From Lawsonibacter sp. (GTDB lineage Bacteria > Bacillota > Clostridia > Oscillospirales > Oscillospiraceae), in assembly GCA_022798155.1 (NCBI GenBank), contig JAAWLY010000015.1, positions 1-20,630 of the forward strand: a DNA stretch of 20,630 nucleotides, written 5' to 3'. The notes beneath the pieces were generated by a model. The model had not been told where the DNA came from and made no database searches. It was given only the letters and a program-made list of their open reading frames with translations. Positions 1-6,791 of the stretch are shown piece after piece (positions within the stretch are counted from its first letter, which is position 1; each line of letters starts with the position of its first letter). Position numbers and translations under genes: made by a program.

Positions 1-1
1 G

Positions 2-2149
2 CTGAAGATCCCCCGCCTGCCCTTCGACAAGTTCACCACCGCCAGCCGCACCCTGGGCACCCAGATGAAGGCCACCGGCGAGGTGATGGCCATCGCCAAT
101 TCCTTCGAGGGGGCGGTGATGAAGGCGGTGCGCTCCCTGGAACTGAACGTCCGGGCGCTGAAGCTGGACAAGCTGGAGGGGCTGTACACCGACGAAATCG
201 AGGAGCTGCTGGTGAACGTCACCGACGAGCGGCTGTTTGTGGTGGCCGAGGCCCTGCGCCGGGGGTTCTCTCCCCAGATGATCAACGCCATCACCAAAAT
301 GGACATCTGGTTCCTGGACGGCTTTAAGCGCATCATCGACATGGAGGAGGAGCTCAAGCGCTGCAAGGGGGTCCCCAATGCGGACATCCTGCGCAAGGCC
401 AAGGAGATGTGCTTTGCCGACAGCTACATCGGCACCTTGTGCGGCATGACCCAGGCCGGCGTGAAGGCTCTGCGGGAAAAATACGGCATTATCCCCGCCT
501 TTAAAATGGTGGACACCTGCGCCGCCGAGTTCGACGCCGAGACCCCCTACTACTACTCCACCTACGACGGGGAGAACGAGGCCCGGGACGACGGCAGCGG
601 CCGGAAAAAGGTCCTGGTCCTGGGCTCCGGCCCCATCCGCATCGGCCAGGGCATCGAGTTTGACTACTGCTCCGTCCACTCCGTCTGGGCCCTGAAAAAG
701 CTGGGCTGCGAGACCATCATCGTCAACAACAACCCGGAGACCGTCTCTACCGACTTTGACGTGGCCGACAAGCTGTACTTCGAGCCTCTTACGGCGGAAG
801 ATGTGCAGAACATCGTGGAGCAGGAAAAGCCCTGGGGGGCGGTGGTCCAGTTCGGCGGCCAGACCGCCATTAAGCTGGCAAAGGCCCTCACCGACATGGG
901 GGTGCGCATCCTGGGCACCTCCTCCGACGGGGTGGACGCCGCCGAGGACCGGGAGCGGTTCGACGAGATTTTGCAGAAGTGCGGCATCCCCCGCGCCAAA
1001 GGCCGCACCATCTTCACCACCCAGGAGGCCCTGGCCGCCGCCCATGAGCTGGGCTATCCCGTGCTGGTGCGTCCCTCCTACGTGCTGGGCGGCCAGGGCA
1101 TGGAGATCGCCTATTCCGATCGGAACATTGGGGAGTTTATGAAGATCATCAACATGACCGTTCAGGAGCACCCCATCCTGGTGGATAAATACCTGATGGG
1201 CCGGGAGCTGGAGGTGGACGGCGTGTTCGACGGGGAGGACATCCTCATCCCCGGCATCATGGAGCATGTGGAGCGGGCCGGGGTCCACTCCGGAGACTCC
1301 ATCGCCGTCTATCCCCCCCTCCACCTGGAGGACAAGCACCGGGAGCTGATTCTCAAGCATACCAAGAACATGGCCAAGCACCTGGGCGTGGTGGGCCTGA
1401 TCAACGCCCAGTATATCCTCTACGACGACGACATCTATGTCATCGAGGTCAACCCCCGCTCCTCCCGCACCATCCCCTATATCTCCAAGGTCACCGGCGT
1501 GCCCATCATCGACCTGGCCACCCGGGTGATGCTGGGAGAAAAGCTCCACGACATGGAGTACGGCACCGGCATCTACAAGGAGGCCGGCTACTTCGCTGTG
1601 AAGGCCCCGGTGTTCTCCTTCGAAAAGCTCACCGACGTGGACACCGGCCTAGGCCCGGAGATGAAATCCACCGGCGAGGTGCTGGGCCTGGACGAGACCT
1701 ATCCCCAGGCCCTGATGAAGGCCTTCAAAGGCTCCGGAATGCGTGCCCCCAAAAAGGGCGGCCGGGTGATTATCACGGTGAAGGACGAGGACAAGGGGGA
1801 GATTATCTCCATTGCCCGGGGCTTTGAGGAGATGGGGGTGGAGCTGTACGCCACCCAGAGCACCTGCGACGTGCTCAACAACGCCGGCGTGGCCTGCAAG
1901 CCTGTCAACCGGGTGTCCCAGGCCCACCCCAACATTCTGGATATGATCGCCTCCGGCACGGTGGACCTGATTATCAACACCCCCACCCAGGGCCGCAGGC
2001 ACGACTCCGACGGCTTCCGTATCCGCCGCTCCGCGGTGGAGCACGGGGTGGGCTGCGTCACCTCGGTGGACACCGCCCGGGCTCTGCTCACCGTCCGCCA
2101 GCAGGGCCGCGCCGAGGACCTGACCCCCATTGATATTACAAAAATCTAA
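2..2149 (+). CDS. carB: Carbamoyl-phosphate synthase large subunit, 5'-truncated by window edge
   Basis: Makes carbamoyl phosphate from bicarbonate, glutamine-derived ammonia and 2 ATP, for pyrimidine and arginine synthesis, in complex with CarA in the cytoplasm. The frame is open from base 2, so about 715 residues of a roughly 1070-residue protein are present; the first ATP-grasp half is mostly outside the window. The reading starts in the segment PRLPFDKF typical of the end of that half. It continues through the helical oligomerisation domain and the second carbamoyl-phosphate domain (GSGPIRIGQGIEFDYC, NNNPETVSTDFD, GGQTAIKLA, EVNPRSSRT). It ends with an MGS-like allosteric domain (GRVIITVKDEDK, NTPTQGRRHDSDGF). 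The internal ATG at 65 is not the true start. A strong terminator follows the stop. carA is presumably upstream but is not visible. Confidence 0.98.
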   Translation: MKIPRLPFDKFTTASRTLGTQMKATGEVMAIANSFEGAVMKAVRSLELNVRALKLDKLEGLYTDEIEELLVNVTDERLFVVAEALRRGFSPQMINAITKMDIWFLDGFKRIIDMEEELKRCKGVPNADILRKAKEMCFADSYIGTLCGMTQAGVKALREKYGIIPAFKMVDTCAAEFDAETPYYYSTYDGENEARDDGSGRKKVLVLGSGPIRIGQGIEFDYCSVHSVWALKKLGCETIIVNNNPETVSTDFDVADKLYFEPLTAEDVQNIVEQEKPWGAVVQFGGQTAIKLAKALTDMGVRILGTSSDGVDAAEDRERFDEILQKCGIPRAKGRTIFTTQEALAAAHELGYPVLVRPSYVLGGQGMEIAYSDRNIGEFMKIINMTVQEHPILVDKYLMGRELEVDGVFDGEDILIPGIMEHVERAGVHSGDSIAVYPPLHLEDKHRELILKHTKNMAKHLGVVGLINAQYILYDDDIYVIEVNPRSSRTIPYISKVTGVPIIDLATRVMLGEKLHDMEYGTGIYKEAGYFAVKAPVFSFEKLTDVDTGLGPEMKSTGEVLGLDETYPQALMKAFKGSGMRAPKKGGRVIITVKDEDKGEIISIARGFEEMGVELYATQSTCDVLNNAGVACKPVNRVSQAHPNILDMIASGTVDLIINTPTQGRRHDSDGFRIRRSAVEHGVGCVTSVDTARALLTVRQQGRAEDLTPIDITKI

Positions 2150-2157
2150 GCAGAAGA

Positions 2158-2188
2158 CCCCCGGCTCGCGCCGGGGGCCAATTTTTCT
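2158..2188 (+). terminator. Rho-independent terminator of carB
   Basis: Perfect 8-bp stem CCCCCGGC (2158-2165) / GCCGGGGG (2170-2177), loop TCGC, followed after a few bases by a T-run at 2182-2186. It lies 9 bases after the carB stop codon, so carB is the last gene of its transcript. Confidence 0.9.
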
Positions 2189-2189
2189 C

Positions 2190-2219
2190 TTGGCAGGTTT
2201 CCTGCAACCATACTATAAT
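2190..2219 (+). promoter_or_regulatory. Orphan sigma-A-type promoter downstream of carB
   Basis: TTGGCA (2190-2195) and a perfect TATAAT (2214-2219) are separated by 18 bp on the plus strand. The -35 and spacer overlap an imperfect dyad, GCAGG-TTT-CCTGC (2193-2205), which could be an operator. No plus-strand gene follows; transcription would begin near 2226 and meet the hairpin at 2241-2265, or read antisense into the regulator gene. The match is sequence-based only. Confidence 0.55.
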
Positions 2220-2240
2220 GGTTTTGCGAAACAGCGCTAA

Positions 2241-2266
2241 GGCAGGGGCTGTGCCCCTGCCTTTTG
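2241..2266. terminator. Hairpin terminator between convergent transcription units
   Basis: Perfect 9-bp stem GGCAGGGGC (2241-2249) / GCCCCTGCC (2253-2261) with a 3-base loop. On the plus strand it is followed by TTTT, which fits termination of RNA from the orphan promoter at 2190-2219. On the minus strand it lies just past the stop of the regulator gene but is followed only by TTAGCG, so minus-strand termination would be weak. Confidence 0.6.
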
Positions 2267-3466
2267 CTAGCTCTGACGCTGCGGGATTAGGGGGAGGACA
2301 GAACTTTGGAGGACGGCGGGGGAGTGGGGATACTGGCGGGAGAAGGCGCGGGTGATACGGGTACAGACCATCTGGCTGTTTTCAAAGCTGGCTTGGGGCA
2401 GCAGGAGGACGAACTGGGAGGCGCTGCACCGGGAGAAGGCGTCGCCCCGGCGCAGGCGGGTGGAAAGAATCTCCTCCAGGTTGTTCATAGCCCGATCCAG
2501 GCTGTGACGGGCCAGGACGGACTGCTCTCCCCCGGACAGGGAGAGCAGGGCGACGTGGAGGGAGGCCCCGGTGCGCTCCGCCATGCGGCCCACCGAGCGG
2601 CAGATGGCCCGGAAGAAGTCGTACTCGCACAGGAGCGCGCCGGTCTGCCCGGTTTCCCGAAGCTGTTCCTGGAGGATGACAGGGGAGATGGACCGAGGGT
2701 CCTCCTCCCGCCGGGCCTGCTGGTACAGGTCCCGGAGCCCCTGGGAGGGCAAAACGCCCTGCTGGGTCAGCAGCCTCTGGTGGAACTGCTCATAGACCTG
2801 GACTGCCTCAGACCGCCGGTCCAGGTGAAGCAGGGCCTCCAGCCGCCAGCAGCACAGCTCCTCCCGGCAGGGGTCCAGCAGGAGGGCGGCGCCGGCCAAC
2901 CGGGCGGTCTCCTGCCACCGCTCCCGGCCGGCCAGAAGGGGCAGGAGCTGCTGGACGGTTTGCAGGTAGGACTGGCGCAGGGTCTCCGCCTGGGCGGCGG
3001 CCCAGGGGCAGCCGCTCAGGCTGGGGAGGTAGTCCCCCTGGTACAGCTCCAGAGCGGAAGTCCACAGGGCTATCCGGCGATCCAGGTTTTTGGCCCTTCC
3101 GCCCTCCCGGAGCCGGCTGGAAAACTCCTCGGTGTCCAGAGTGAGGGGGACCTTCGGGTTCCACTGGTAGCAGCCCTCCCGGTTGAGCAGCAGCTCCCGG
3201 CCCGTCCCCGGGCCCAGCTGGTCCAGCAGAGAGCGGGCCCGGTGGAGGATGGCCTTTAGGGTGTTGAGGGAGGCGGTGCCTGGGACCTGTCCGTCCCAGA
3301 GCAGGGCGGTGAGCTCGCCGCAGGGGACGGGGCGGTCACGGGTCTGGAGCAGACGGGCCAGCAGTAGGCACAGCTTTCGGGAGCGGTCGTTGATGACGAT
3401 GGCGCTCTCCCCCCGGCGGATGGTAAATCCGCCCAGCGTCTGAACATGGAGCGGGACAGCGGGCAT
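2267..3466 (-). CDS. BTAD/SARP-type transcriptional regulator with degenerate GGDEF-like C-terminus
   Basis: Predicted cytoplasmic DNA-binding regulator of 399 residues. Residues about 6-105 look like the OmpR-type winged helix of SARP/BTAD proteins (LGGFTIRRG, RSRKLCLLLARLL, LTALLWDG, LNTLKAILHRAR). Residues about 108-252 fit the BTAD helical-repeat domain (LDTEEFSSRLR, ALELYQGDYLP, CREELCCWRLEALLHLDRRSEA in two halves). Residues about 280-385 resemble a GGDEF fold: the string RRGDAFSRCSASQFVLLLP aligns with the usual R.GD...R.GGDEF..LLP, but the signature is SASQF (348-352), so cyclase activity is not expected. The ATG is preceded by a strong GAGGAGG (minus strand). The gene is monocistronic, divergent from the transglutaminase lipoprotein gene. 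Target genes are unknown. The regulator call is firm; the GGDEF relationship is inference from pattern. Confidence 0.85.
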   Translation of the reverse strand: MPAVPLHVQTLGGFTIRRGESAIVINDRSRKLCLLLARLLQTRDRPVPCGELTALLWDGQVPGTASLNTLKAILHRARSLLDQLGPGTGRELLLNREGCYQWNPKVPLTLDTEEFSSRLREGGRAKNLDRRIALWTSALELYQGDYLPSLSGCPWAAAQAETLRQSYLQTVQQLLPLLAGRERWQETARLAGAALLLDPCREELCCWRLEALLHLDRRSEAVQVYEQFHQRLLTQQGVLPSQGLRDLYQQARREEDPRSISPVILQEQLRETGQTGALLCEYDFFRAICRSVGRMAERTGASLHVALLSLSGGEQSVLARHSLDRAMNNLEEILSTRLRRGDAFSRCSASQFVLLLPQASFENSQMVCTRITRAFSRQYPHSPAVLQSSVLPLIPQRQS

Positions 3467-3507
3467 GGGAATCCCTCCTCTGTATCGATGGAAAGATTAT
3501 TTCCTTA

Positions 3508-3536
3508 AAAATAACACATTTTTTCCAAATTTGCAA
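3508..3536 (-). promoter_or_regulatory. Possible promoter of the BTAD regulator
   Basis: On the minus strand TTGCAA (3536-3531) and TATTTT (3513-3508) are 17 bp apart, about 40 bases before the start codon. Each hexamer matches consensus at 4 of 6 positions, so this is a weak call. Confidence 0.3.
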
Positions 3537-3688
3537 TAAATAATTCCAGCACAGGCGCCTTTGGCGGCGAGGCTGTGTTCAGAAAGGCCTGCTTTGGCGG
3601 ACGGAAAAAGGAAGAAACTGTAGGTTATGTACAATTTAAAATTTTGAAAAACTTTTTAAAAAAAGTACTTCCCTTTTTTTTTGACTTG

Positions 3689-3697
3689 TGCTATACT
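3689..3697 (+). promoter_or_regulatory. Extended -10 promoter of the transglutaminase lipoprotein
   Basis: TG-C-TATACT (3689-3697) is an extended -10 element. A TTGACT at 3681-3686 is too close (5 bp) to serve as its -35, and the correctly spaced region near 3669 is a poor match, which is tolerable for an extended -10 promoter. Transcription would begin near 3704, giving a leader of about 105 bases. Confidence 0.55.
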
Positions 3698-3701
3698 GAC
3701 G

Positions 3702-3741
3702 TTGTCAAAAGACAAAGGCCTCGGTCCGCTGAGGCGGACCG
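3702..3741 (+). promoter_or_regulatory. Two consecutive hairpins in the lipoprotein mRNA leader
   Basis: TTGTC-AAAA-GACAA (3702-3715) is followed by a perfect 8-bp stem CGGTCCGC (3722-3729) / GCGGACCG (3734-3741) with loop TGAG. Neither has a T-run, so they are not terminators. They sit at the expected 5' end of the transcript and could stabilise the mRNA or bind a regulator. I do not recognise a known riboswitch class. Confidence 0.4.
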
Positions 3742-3809
3742 GGAATGGGTTCTTGATGTGGAAAGAAAAACAGTTTGTGGATTTTTGGAAAGGAAATGAG
3801 GTATCAACG

Positions 3810-4802
3810 ATGAAACTGTTTAAGAGATTGATTCCGCTGGCGCTGGCCCTGTCTATGCTGGCCGGCTGCGCCCAGGGAGCGGCAAACACAGGCGCCTCCT
3901 CCAGCGAAGAGCTGGACGAGTACTATGTGGACCAGGTGGCTTTCGAGGATGTGACGATCGAGGACGAGGCGGTGGCCTTGGCCGGCACCCCCGCGCTGAA
4001 CGACATGCTGCTGCCGGTGGCCTCCGGCAAAGCGGTGAAAAACAACACCCGGGCCACCATCGACTACTCCAACACCGGCGACGGCTATGTGATGGTCAAG
4101 TTTACCGGTACCACCAAGACCCGGCTGAAGGTGCAAGTGATCGGCCCCAAGACCACCTATACCTATAACCTGAACGCGGGCGAGTGGACCACCTTCCCCC
4201 TGTCTGACGGCAACGGCGACTACACCGTGTCCGTGCTGGAGAACACCACCGGCAACAAATACGCCCAGGTTCTGGCAGCCAAGTTCAAGGTCTCCCTCAC
4301 CGACGAGTTCGCCCCCTTCCTGCGGCCCAACCAGTACGTGGATTACGGCGTGGCCACCAACACCATTGCCAAGGCCAAGGAGCTGGCGGGCAAGGAGACC
4401 GACCCCCTGAAGCTGGTGGAGATCATCTACAACTACGTGGTCAACAACTTCACCTACGACAAGCAGCTGGCCGCCACCGTGAAGAGCGGCTACCTGCCCG
4501 TGCTGGACAATGTGCTGGCTGCCAAGAAGGGTATCTGCTTCGACTACGCCGGGCTGATGACCGGTATGCTGCGCAGTCTGGGCGTACCCTGCAAGCTGGT
4601 GGTGGGCTACGCCGGAACCGCCTACCACGCCTGGATCAGCGTCTGGTCAGAGGAAACCGGCTGGGTTGACGGCGCCATCTACTTCAACGGCAGCGTCTGG
4701 CAGCGGATGGACCCCACCTTCGCCTCCTCCGGCAAGGGCAGCGAGTCTATTATGAAGTATATCGGCGACGGGAGCAACTACAGTGTGAAGTACTTGTACT
4801 AA
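3810..4802 (+). CDS. Lipoprotein with transglutaminase-like domain
   Basis: Predicted secreted, membrane-anchored enzyme of 330 residues. The N-terminus MKLFKRLIPLALALSMLAGC is a lipoprotein signal peptide with lipobox LAGC and Cys20 as the lipidation site. A beta-rich region (about 60-165) precedes a transglutaminase-core domain (about 190-315). The catalytic triad is visible: C243 in KKGICFDYAG, H273 in AYHAW and D301 in RMDPTF. Members of this fold act as cysteine proteases, peptidases or amide-crosslinking enzymes; the substrate cannot be told from sequence, but a cell-wall or surface protein is plausible. The ATG at 3810 has GAGGT seven bases upstream. The frame extends back to 3681, but that would cross the promoter and leader hairpins and bury the signal peptide. 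A terminator follows, so it is probably monocistronic. Confidence 0.9.
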   Translation: MKLFKRLIPLALALSMLAGCAQGAANTGASSSEELDEYYVDQVAFEDVTIEDEAVALAGTPALNDMLLPVASGKAVKNNTRATIDYSNTGDGYVMVKFTGTTKTRLKVQVIGPKTTYTYNLNAGEWTTFPLSDGNGDYTVSVLENTTGNKYAQVLAAKFKVSLTDEFAPFLRPNQYVDYGVATNTIAKAKELAGKETDPLKLVEIIYNYVVNNFTYDKQLAATVKSGYLPVLDNVLAAKKGICFDYAGLMTGMLRSLGVPCKLVVGYAGTAYHAWISVWSEETGWVDGAIYFNGSVWQRMDPTFASSGKGSESIMKYIGDGSNYSVKYLY

Positions 4803-4827
4803 GTTTTGTAAAAATTGAAAAAAGCTC

Positions 4828-4856
4828 TTTACGAACGGAAAAATTTGATTTACAAT
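4828..4856 (+). promoter_or_regulatory. Candidate promoter of the pilus operon, overlapping a terminator
   Basis: TTTACG (4828-4833), 17-bp spacer, TACAAT (4851-4856). The -10 shares bases with the left arm of the lipoprotein terminator hairpin. Initiation near 4863 would omit that arm, so new transcripts would not form the full terminator. Consensus match is 4/6 and 5/6. Confidence 0.4.
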
Positions 4857-4886
4857 GGGCTTGCGGCTTGCCGCGGGCCCATTTTA
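4855..4886 (+). terminator. Terminator of the transglutaminase lipoprotein
   Basis: Two-part stem: ATGGGC (4855-4860) with GCCCAT (4877-4882), and GCGGC (4863-4867) with GCCGC (4870-4874), separated by a symmetric TT/GG mismatch, then TTTTAT. It lies about 50 bases after the lipoprotein stop and before the pilus operon. Confidence 0.7.
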
Positions 4887-4938
4887 TACACTACATATTG
4901 GACCGTCTGGGTTGGGTCCGGTCCGGATCGGAGTTTTT

Positions 4939-5982
4939 ATGATGAAAAGCACAATTCCCAATGATGAGCTTTCTGTCCTGTGCCTGGAGCTGTCCATGCT
5001 CCTGAAAGCGGGCGTAGGCAAGGGAGACGCTTTGACCCTGCTGGCGGAGGAGAGTACGCCGGAATATAAAGACATGCTCACCGCCATGGCGGAAAAAACA
5101 GACTTCGGCGCCACTCTGTCCGCGGCGATGCGGGAGACGGGACGGTTTCCCGTCTATGTCTGCGGCCTGGTCGAGGTGGGCGAGCAGACCGGACGCATTG
5201 AAGAGGCGCTGACCTCCCTGGCCCAGTACTACGAGGGCCGGGTCCGGCTGGACCGGCGGATTAAGAGCGCCCTGCTCTACCCGGCGGTAATGCTGATGCT
5301 GATGCTGGTGGTTATCGGCGTGCTGCTGGTGCGGGTGCTTCCCATCTTCAACGACGTATACGCCTCCCTGGGCGGACGGCTCACCGGTGTGGCCGGCGGC
5401 CTGCTGACTCTGGGGCAGTGGCTGGACGGAGCGATGCCTGTGCTGTGGGCGGTGCTGGCCGCCCTTGTGGTGATGCTGGCCGCTTTTGCCGCGGTGCCCT
5501 CTTTCCGAGACAAGCTGACCGGCCTGTGGCGGAAGGGCCGGGGGGACAAGGGCATTACCCGTAAGATGAACGACGCCCGCCTGGCCAGCGCCCTGTCCAT
5601 GGGCATAGCCAGCGGAATGTTGCTGGAGGAGGCGGTGGAGCTGGCCTCTGGCCTGATGGACGACATCCCCCAGGCCAAGGCCCGGTGCATGGACTGCCAG
5701 TCCCGGCTGGAGCAGGGGGAGAAGGCCAGCCAGGCCATGAAGGCCAGCAACCTGCTGCCAGCCTCCGCCTGCCGCCTGCTGGAGCTGGGCCAGCGCAGCG
5801 GAACCGGAGACGCCGCCATGGTGAAAATCGCCGCCGACCTGACGGAGGAGAGCGAGGCCGCCCTGGAGGAAAAGGTGAGCCGGGTGGAGCCCGCCCTGGT
5901 GCTGGTGTGTTCCATTCTGGTGGGGTTGATTCTGCTGTCGGTGATGCTGCCGCTGATGCACATCATGTCGGCGATTGGGTGA
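4939..5982 (+). CDS. pilC: PilC/GspF-family inner-membrane platform protein of a type IV pilus-like system
   Basis: Predicted polytopic membrane protein (347 residues) that forms the cytoplasmic-membrane platform on which pilus ATPases act. It shows the two-copy T2SSF architecture: domain 1 about 10-112 (LCLELSMLLKAGVGKGDALT, LVEVGEQTGRIEEALTSL) and domain 2 about 215-318 (ALSMGIASGMLLEEAVELAS, LLELGQRSGTGDAA). Membrane segments lie near 113-135, 167-188 and 319-341. It is somewhat shorter than the usual ~400 residues because the N-terminal extension is missing. The start is ATG 4939 (GGAG six bases upstream); ATG 4942 directly after it is an alternative. The frame is open back to 4855, but that start lies in the terminator. 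It is the first gene of a six-gene operon ending in pilT. Confidence 0.9.
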   Translation: MMKSTIPNDELSVLCLELSMLLKAGVGKGDALTLLAEESTPEYKDMLTAMAEKTDFGATLSAAMRETGRFPVYVCGLVEVGEQTGRIEEALTSLAQYYEGRVRLDRRIKSALLYPAVMLMLMLVVIGVLLVRVLPIFNDVYASLGGRLTGVAGGLLTLGQWLDGAMPVLWAVLAALVVMLAAFAAVPSFRDKLTGLWRKGRGDKGITRKMNDARLASALSMGIASGMLLEEAVELASGLMDDIPQAKARCMDCQSRLEQGEKASQAMKASNLLPASACRLLELGQRSGTGDAAMVKIAADLTEESEAALEEKVSRVEPALVLVCSILVGLILLSVMLPLMHIMSAIG

Positions 5983-5988
5983 CGGGCT

Positions 5989-6312
5989 ATGGGAAGAAAA
6001 AAGAAGCCCTGGGGGGCGCTGCTGCGGGGGGTGCTGCTGCCTGCCTTCTGCATCGCGGTACTGATTGGCTTTTCTACCGCGTTGAGCAGCCTGAACAGCG
6101 GCCACGAGGCGGAGGACCAGCGGCAATTGGAGGAGGCCCTGCGCCGGGGCTGTGTGGCCTGCTACGCGGCCGAGGGGGTCTACCCCCCAAATCTGGACTA
6201 CTTAAAGGAGCACTACGGCGTTCAGGTGGACGATTCTCGATACGTTGTGATCTACAGCGTGTTTGCCGACAATCTGATGCCTGATATCACGGTGCTGGTG
6301 AATGAGCTATGA
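5989..6312 (+). CDS. Small pilin-like membrane protein of the pilus operon
   Basis: A 107-residue protein with a basic N-terminus (MGRKKK), one membrane segment at about 11-33 and an extracytoplasmic tail. The tail contains RGCVACYAAEGVYPPNLDYL, a pattern often seen in pseudopilin-like proteins (helix, then a Tyr-Pro-Pro segment). There is no canonical prepilin cleavage motif. It starts 6 bases after the pilC stop with only a weak ribosome binding site, suggesting translational coupling, and its stop overlaps the next start by 4 bases. The role in the pilus is inferred from position and topology; I do not recognise a named family. Confidence 0.7.
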   Translation: MGRKKKPWGALLRGVLLPAFCIAVLIGFSTALSSLNSGHEAEDQRQLEEALRRGCVACYAAEGVYPPNLDYLKEHYGVQVDDSRYVVIYSVFADNLMPDITVLVNEL

Positions 6313-6791
6313 GACGAAAGCCGATCCAACATCAAATTGAGGGGCTGGCCGCCCTGCTGCTGTTTGGGGTGTTCGCGGTGTGTGTGCTGGCGGTGCTCCT
6401 CACCGGGGCGGACGCCTACCGCCGCCTGACCCAGCGGGACCAGGCGGCCTATGACAGGCGCACCTGCGAGCAGTACCTGGCCACCCGGGTGCGCCAGGCC
6501 GACAGGACGGGCGGCATTGTCCTGGAGGACTACGATGGCACAGATGTGCTGATTCTGGACGCGGACCAGGAGTATGTTACCTATATCTACCAGTGGGACG
6601 GCTGGCTGATGGAGCTGTACAGCTGGTCGGGAGAGCCCATGGTTCCGGAGGATGGCCGGAAACTGCTGGAGGCGGAGAGTATGGAGATTTCCCTGGGCGG
6701 CATGATGCTGACCTTTGAGATTTCCCCCGCCCCGGGCGTGACGGACACCATGCTGCTGTCCCTGCGGGGGGAAGAGGGGGTGGACGCATGA
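6309..6791 (+). CDS. DUF4860-like membrane protein of the pilus operon
   Basis: A 160-residue protein with a single N-terminal membrane segment (about 10-33, IEGLAALLLFGVFAVCVLAV) and a soluble, beta-rich extracytoplasmic domain (VTYIYQWDGWLMELYSW, LLEAESMEISLGGMMLTFEI). It resembles DUF4860 proteins found beside clostridial type IV pilus genes. The glutamate just before the hydrophobic stretch recalls the Glu5 region of prepilins, but the preceding Gly/Phe motif is absent. Start and stop each overlap the neighbours by ATGA, so expression is coupled. A minor-pilin or pilus-accessory role is inferred. Confidence 0.7.
   Translation: MRRKPIQHQIEGLAALLLFGVFAVCVLAVLLTGADAYRRLTQRDQAAYDRRTCEQYLATRVRQADRTGGIVLEDYDGTDVLILDADQEYVTYIYQWDGWLMELYSWSGEPMVPEDGRKLLEAESMEISLGGMMLTFEISPAPGVTDTMLLSLRGEEGVDA

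Larger units (their letters stand above)
3467..3809. other. Divergent intergenic region, 343 bp
   Basis: This gap separates the minus-strand BTAD regulator from the plus-strand lipoprotein gene. It is markedly AT-rich compared with the flanking genes, with long A/T runs at 3616-3682. It holds the candidate regulator promoter, a pair of CTTTGGCGG direct repeats (3559-3567 and 3592-3600), an extended -10 promoter and two leader hairpins. Short open frames here (for example 3575-3799) have no ribosome binding site or recognisable product and cross the promoter, so I see no gene. Confidence 0.7.

Noticed and set aside
2306..3259. 317-codon plus-strand frame opposite the BTAD regulator
   Set aside because: Low-complexity product; the minus-strand regulator has domains and a ribosome binding site. 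The orphan promoter upstream could transcribe it, but nothing suggests translation.
3681..3697. TTGACT and TATACT as a -35/-10 pair
   Set aside because: Only 5 bp apart; the extended -10 reading is the better explanation.
3575..3799. 74-codon frame in the divergent region
   Set aside because: No ribosome binding site, crosses the promoter and leader hairpins, and no recognisable sequence.
3681..3809. Longer N-terminus for the transglutaminase protein
   Set aside because: It would start within the promoter and bury a clear lipoprotein signal peptide at residue 44.
4891..6126. 411-codon minus-strand frame opposite pilC
   Set aside because: Low-complexity His/Gln/Gly product and overlap with a clear PilC; a shadow.
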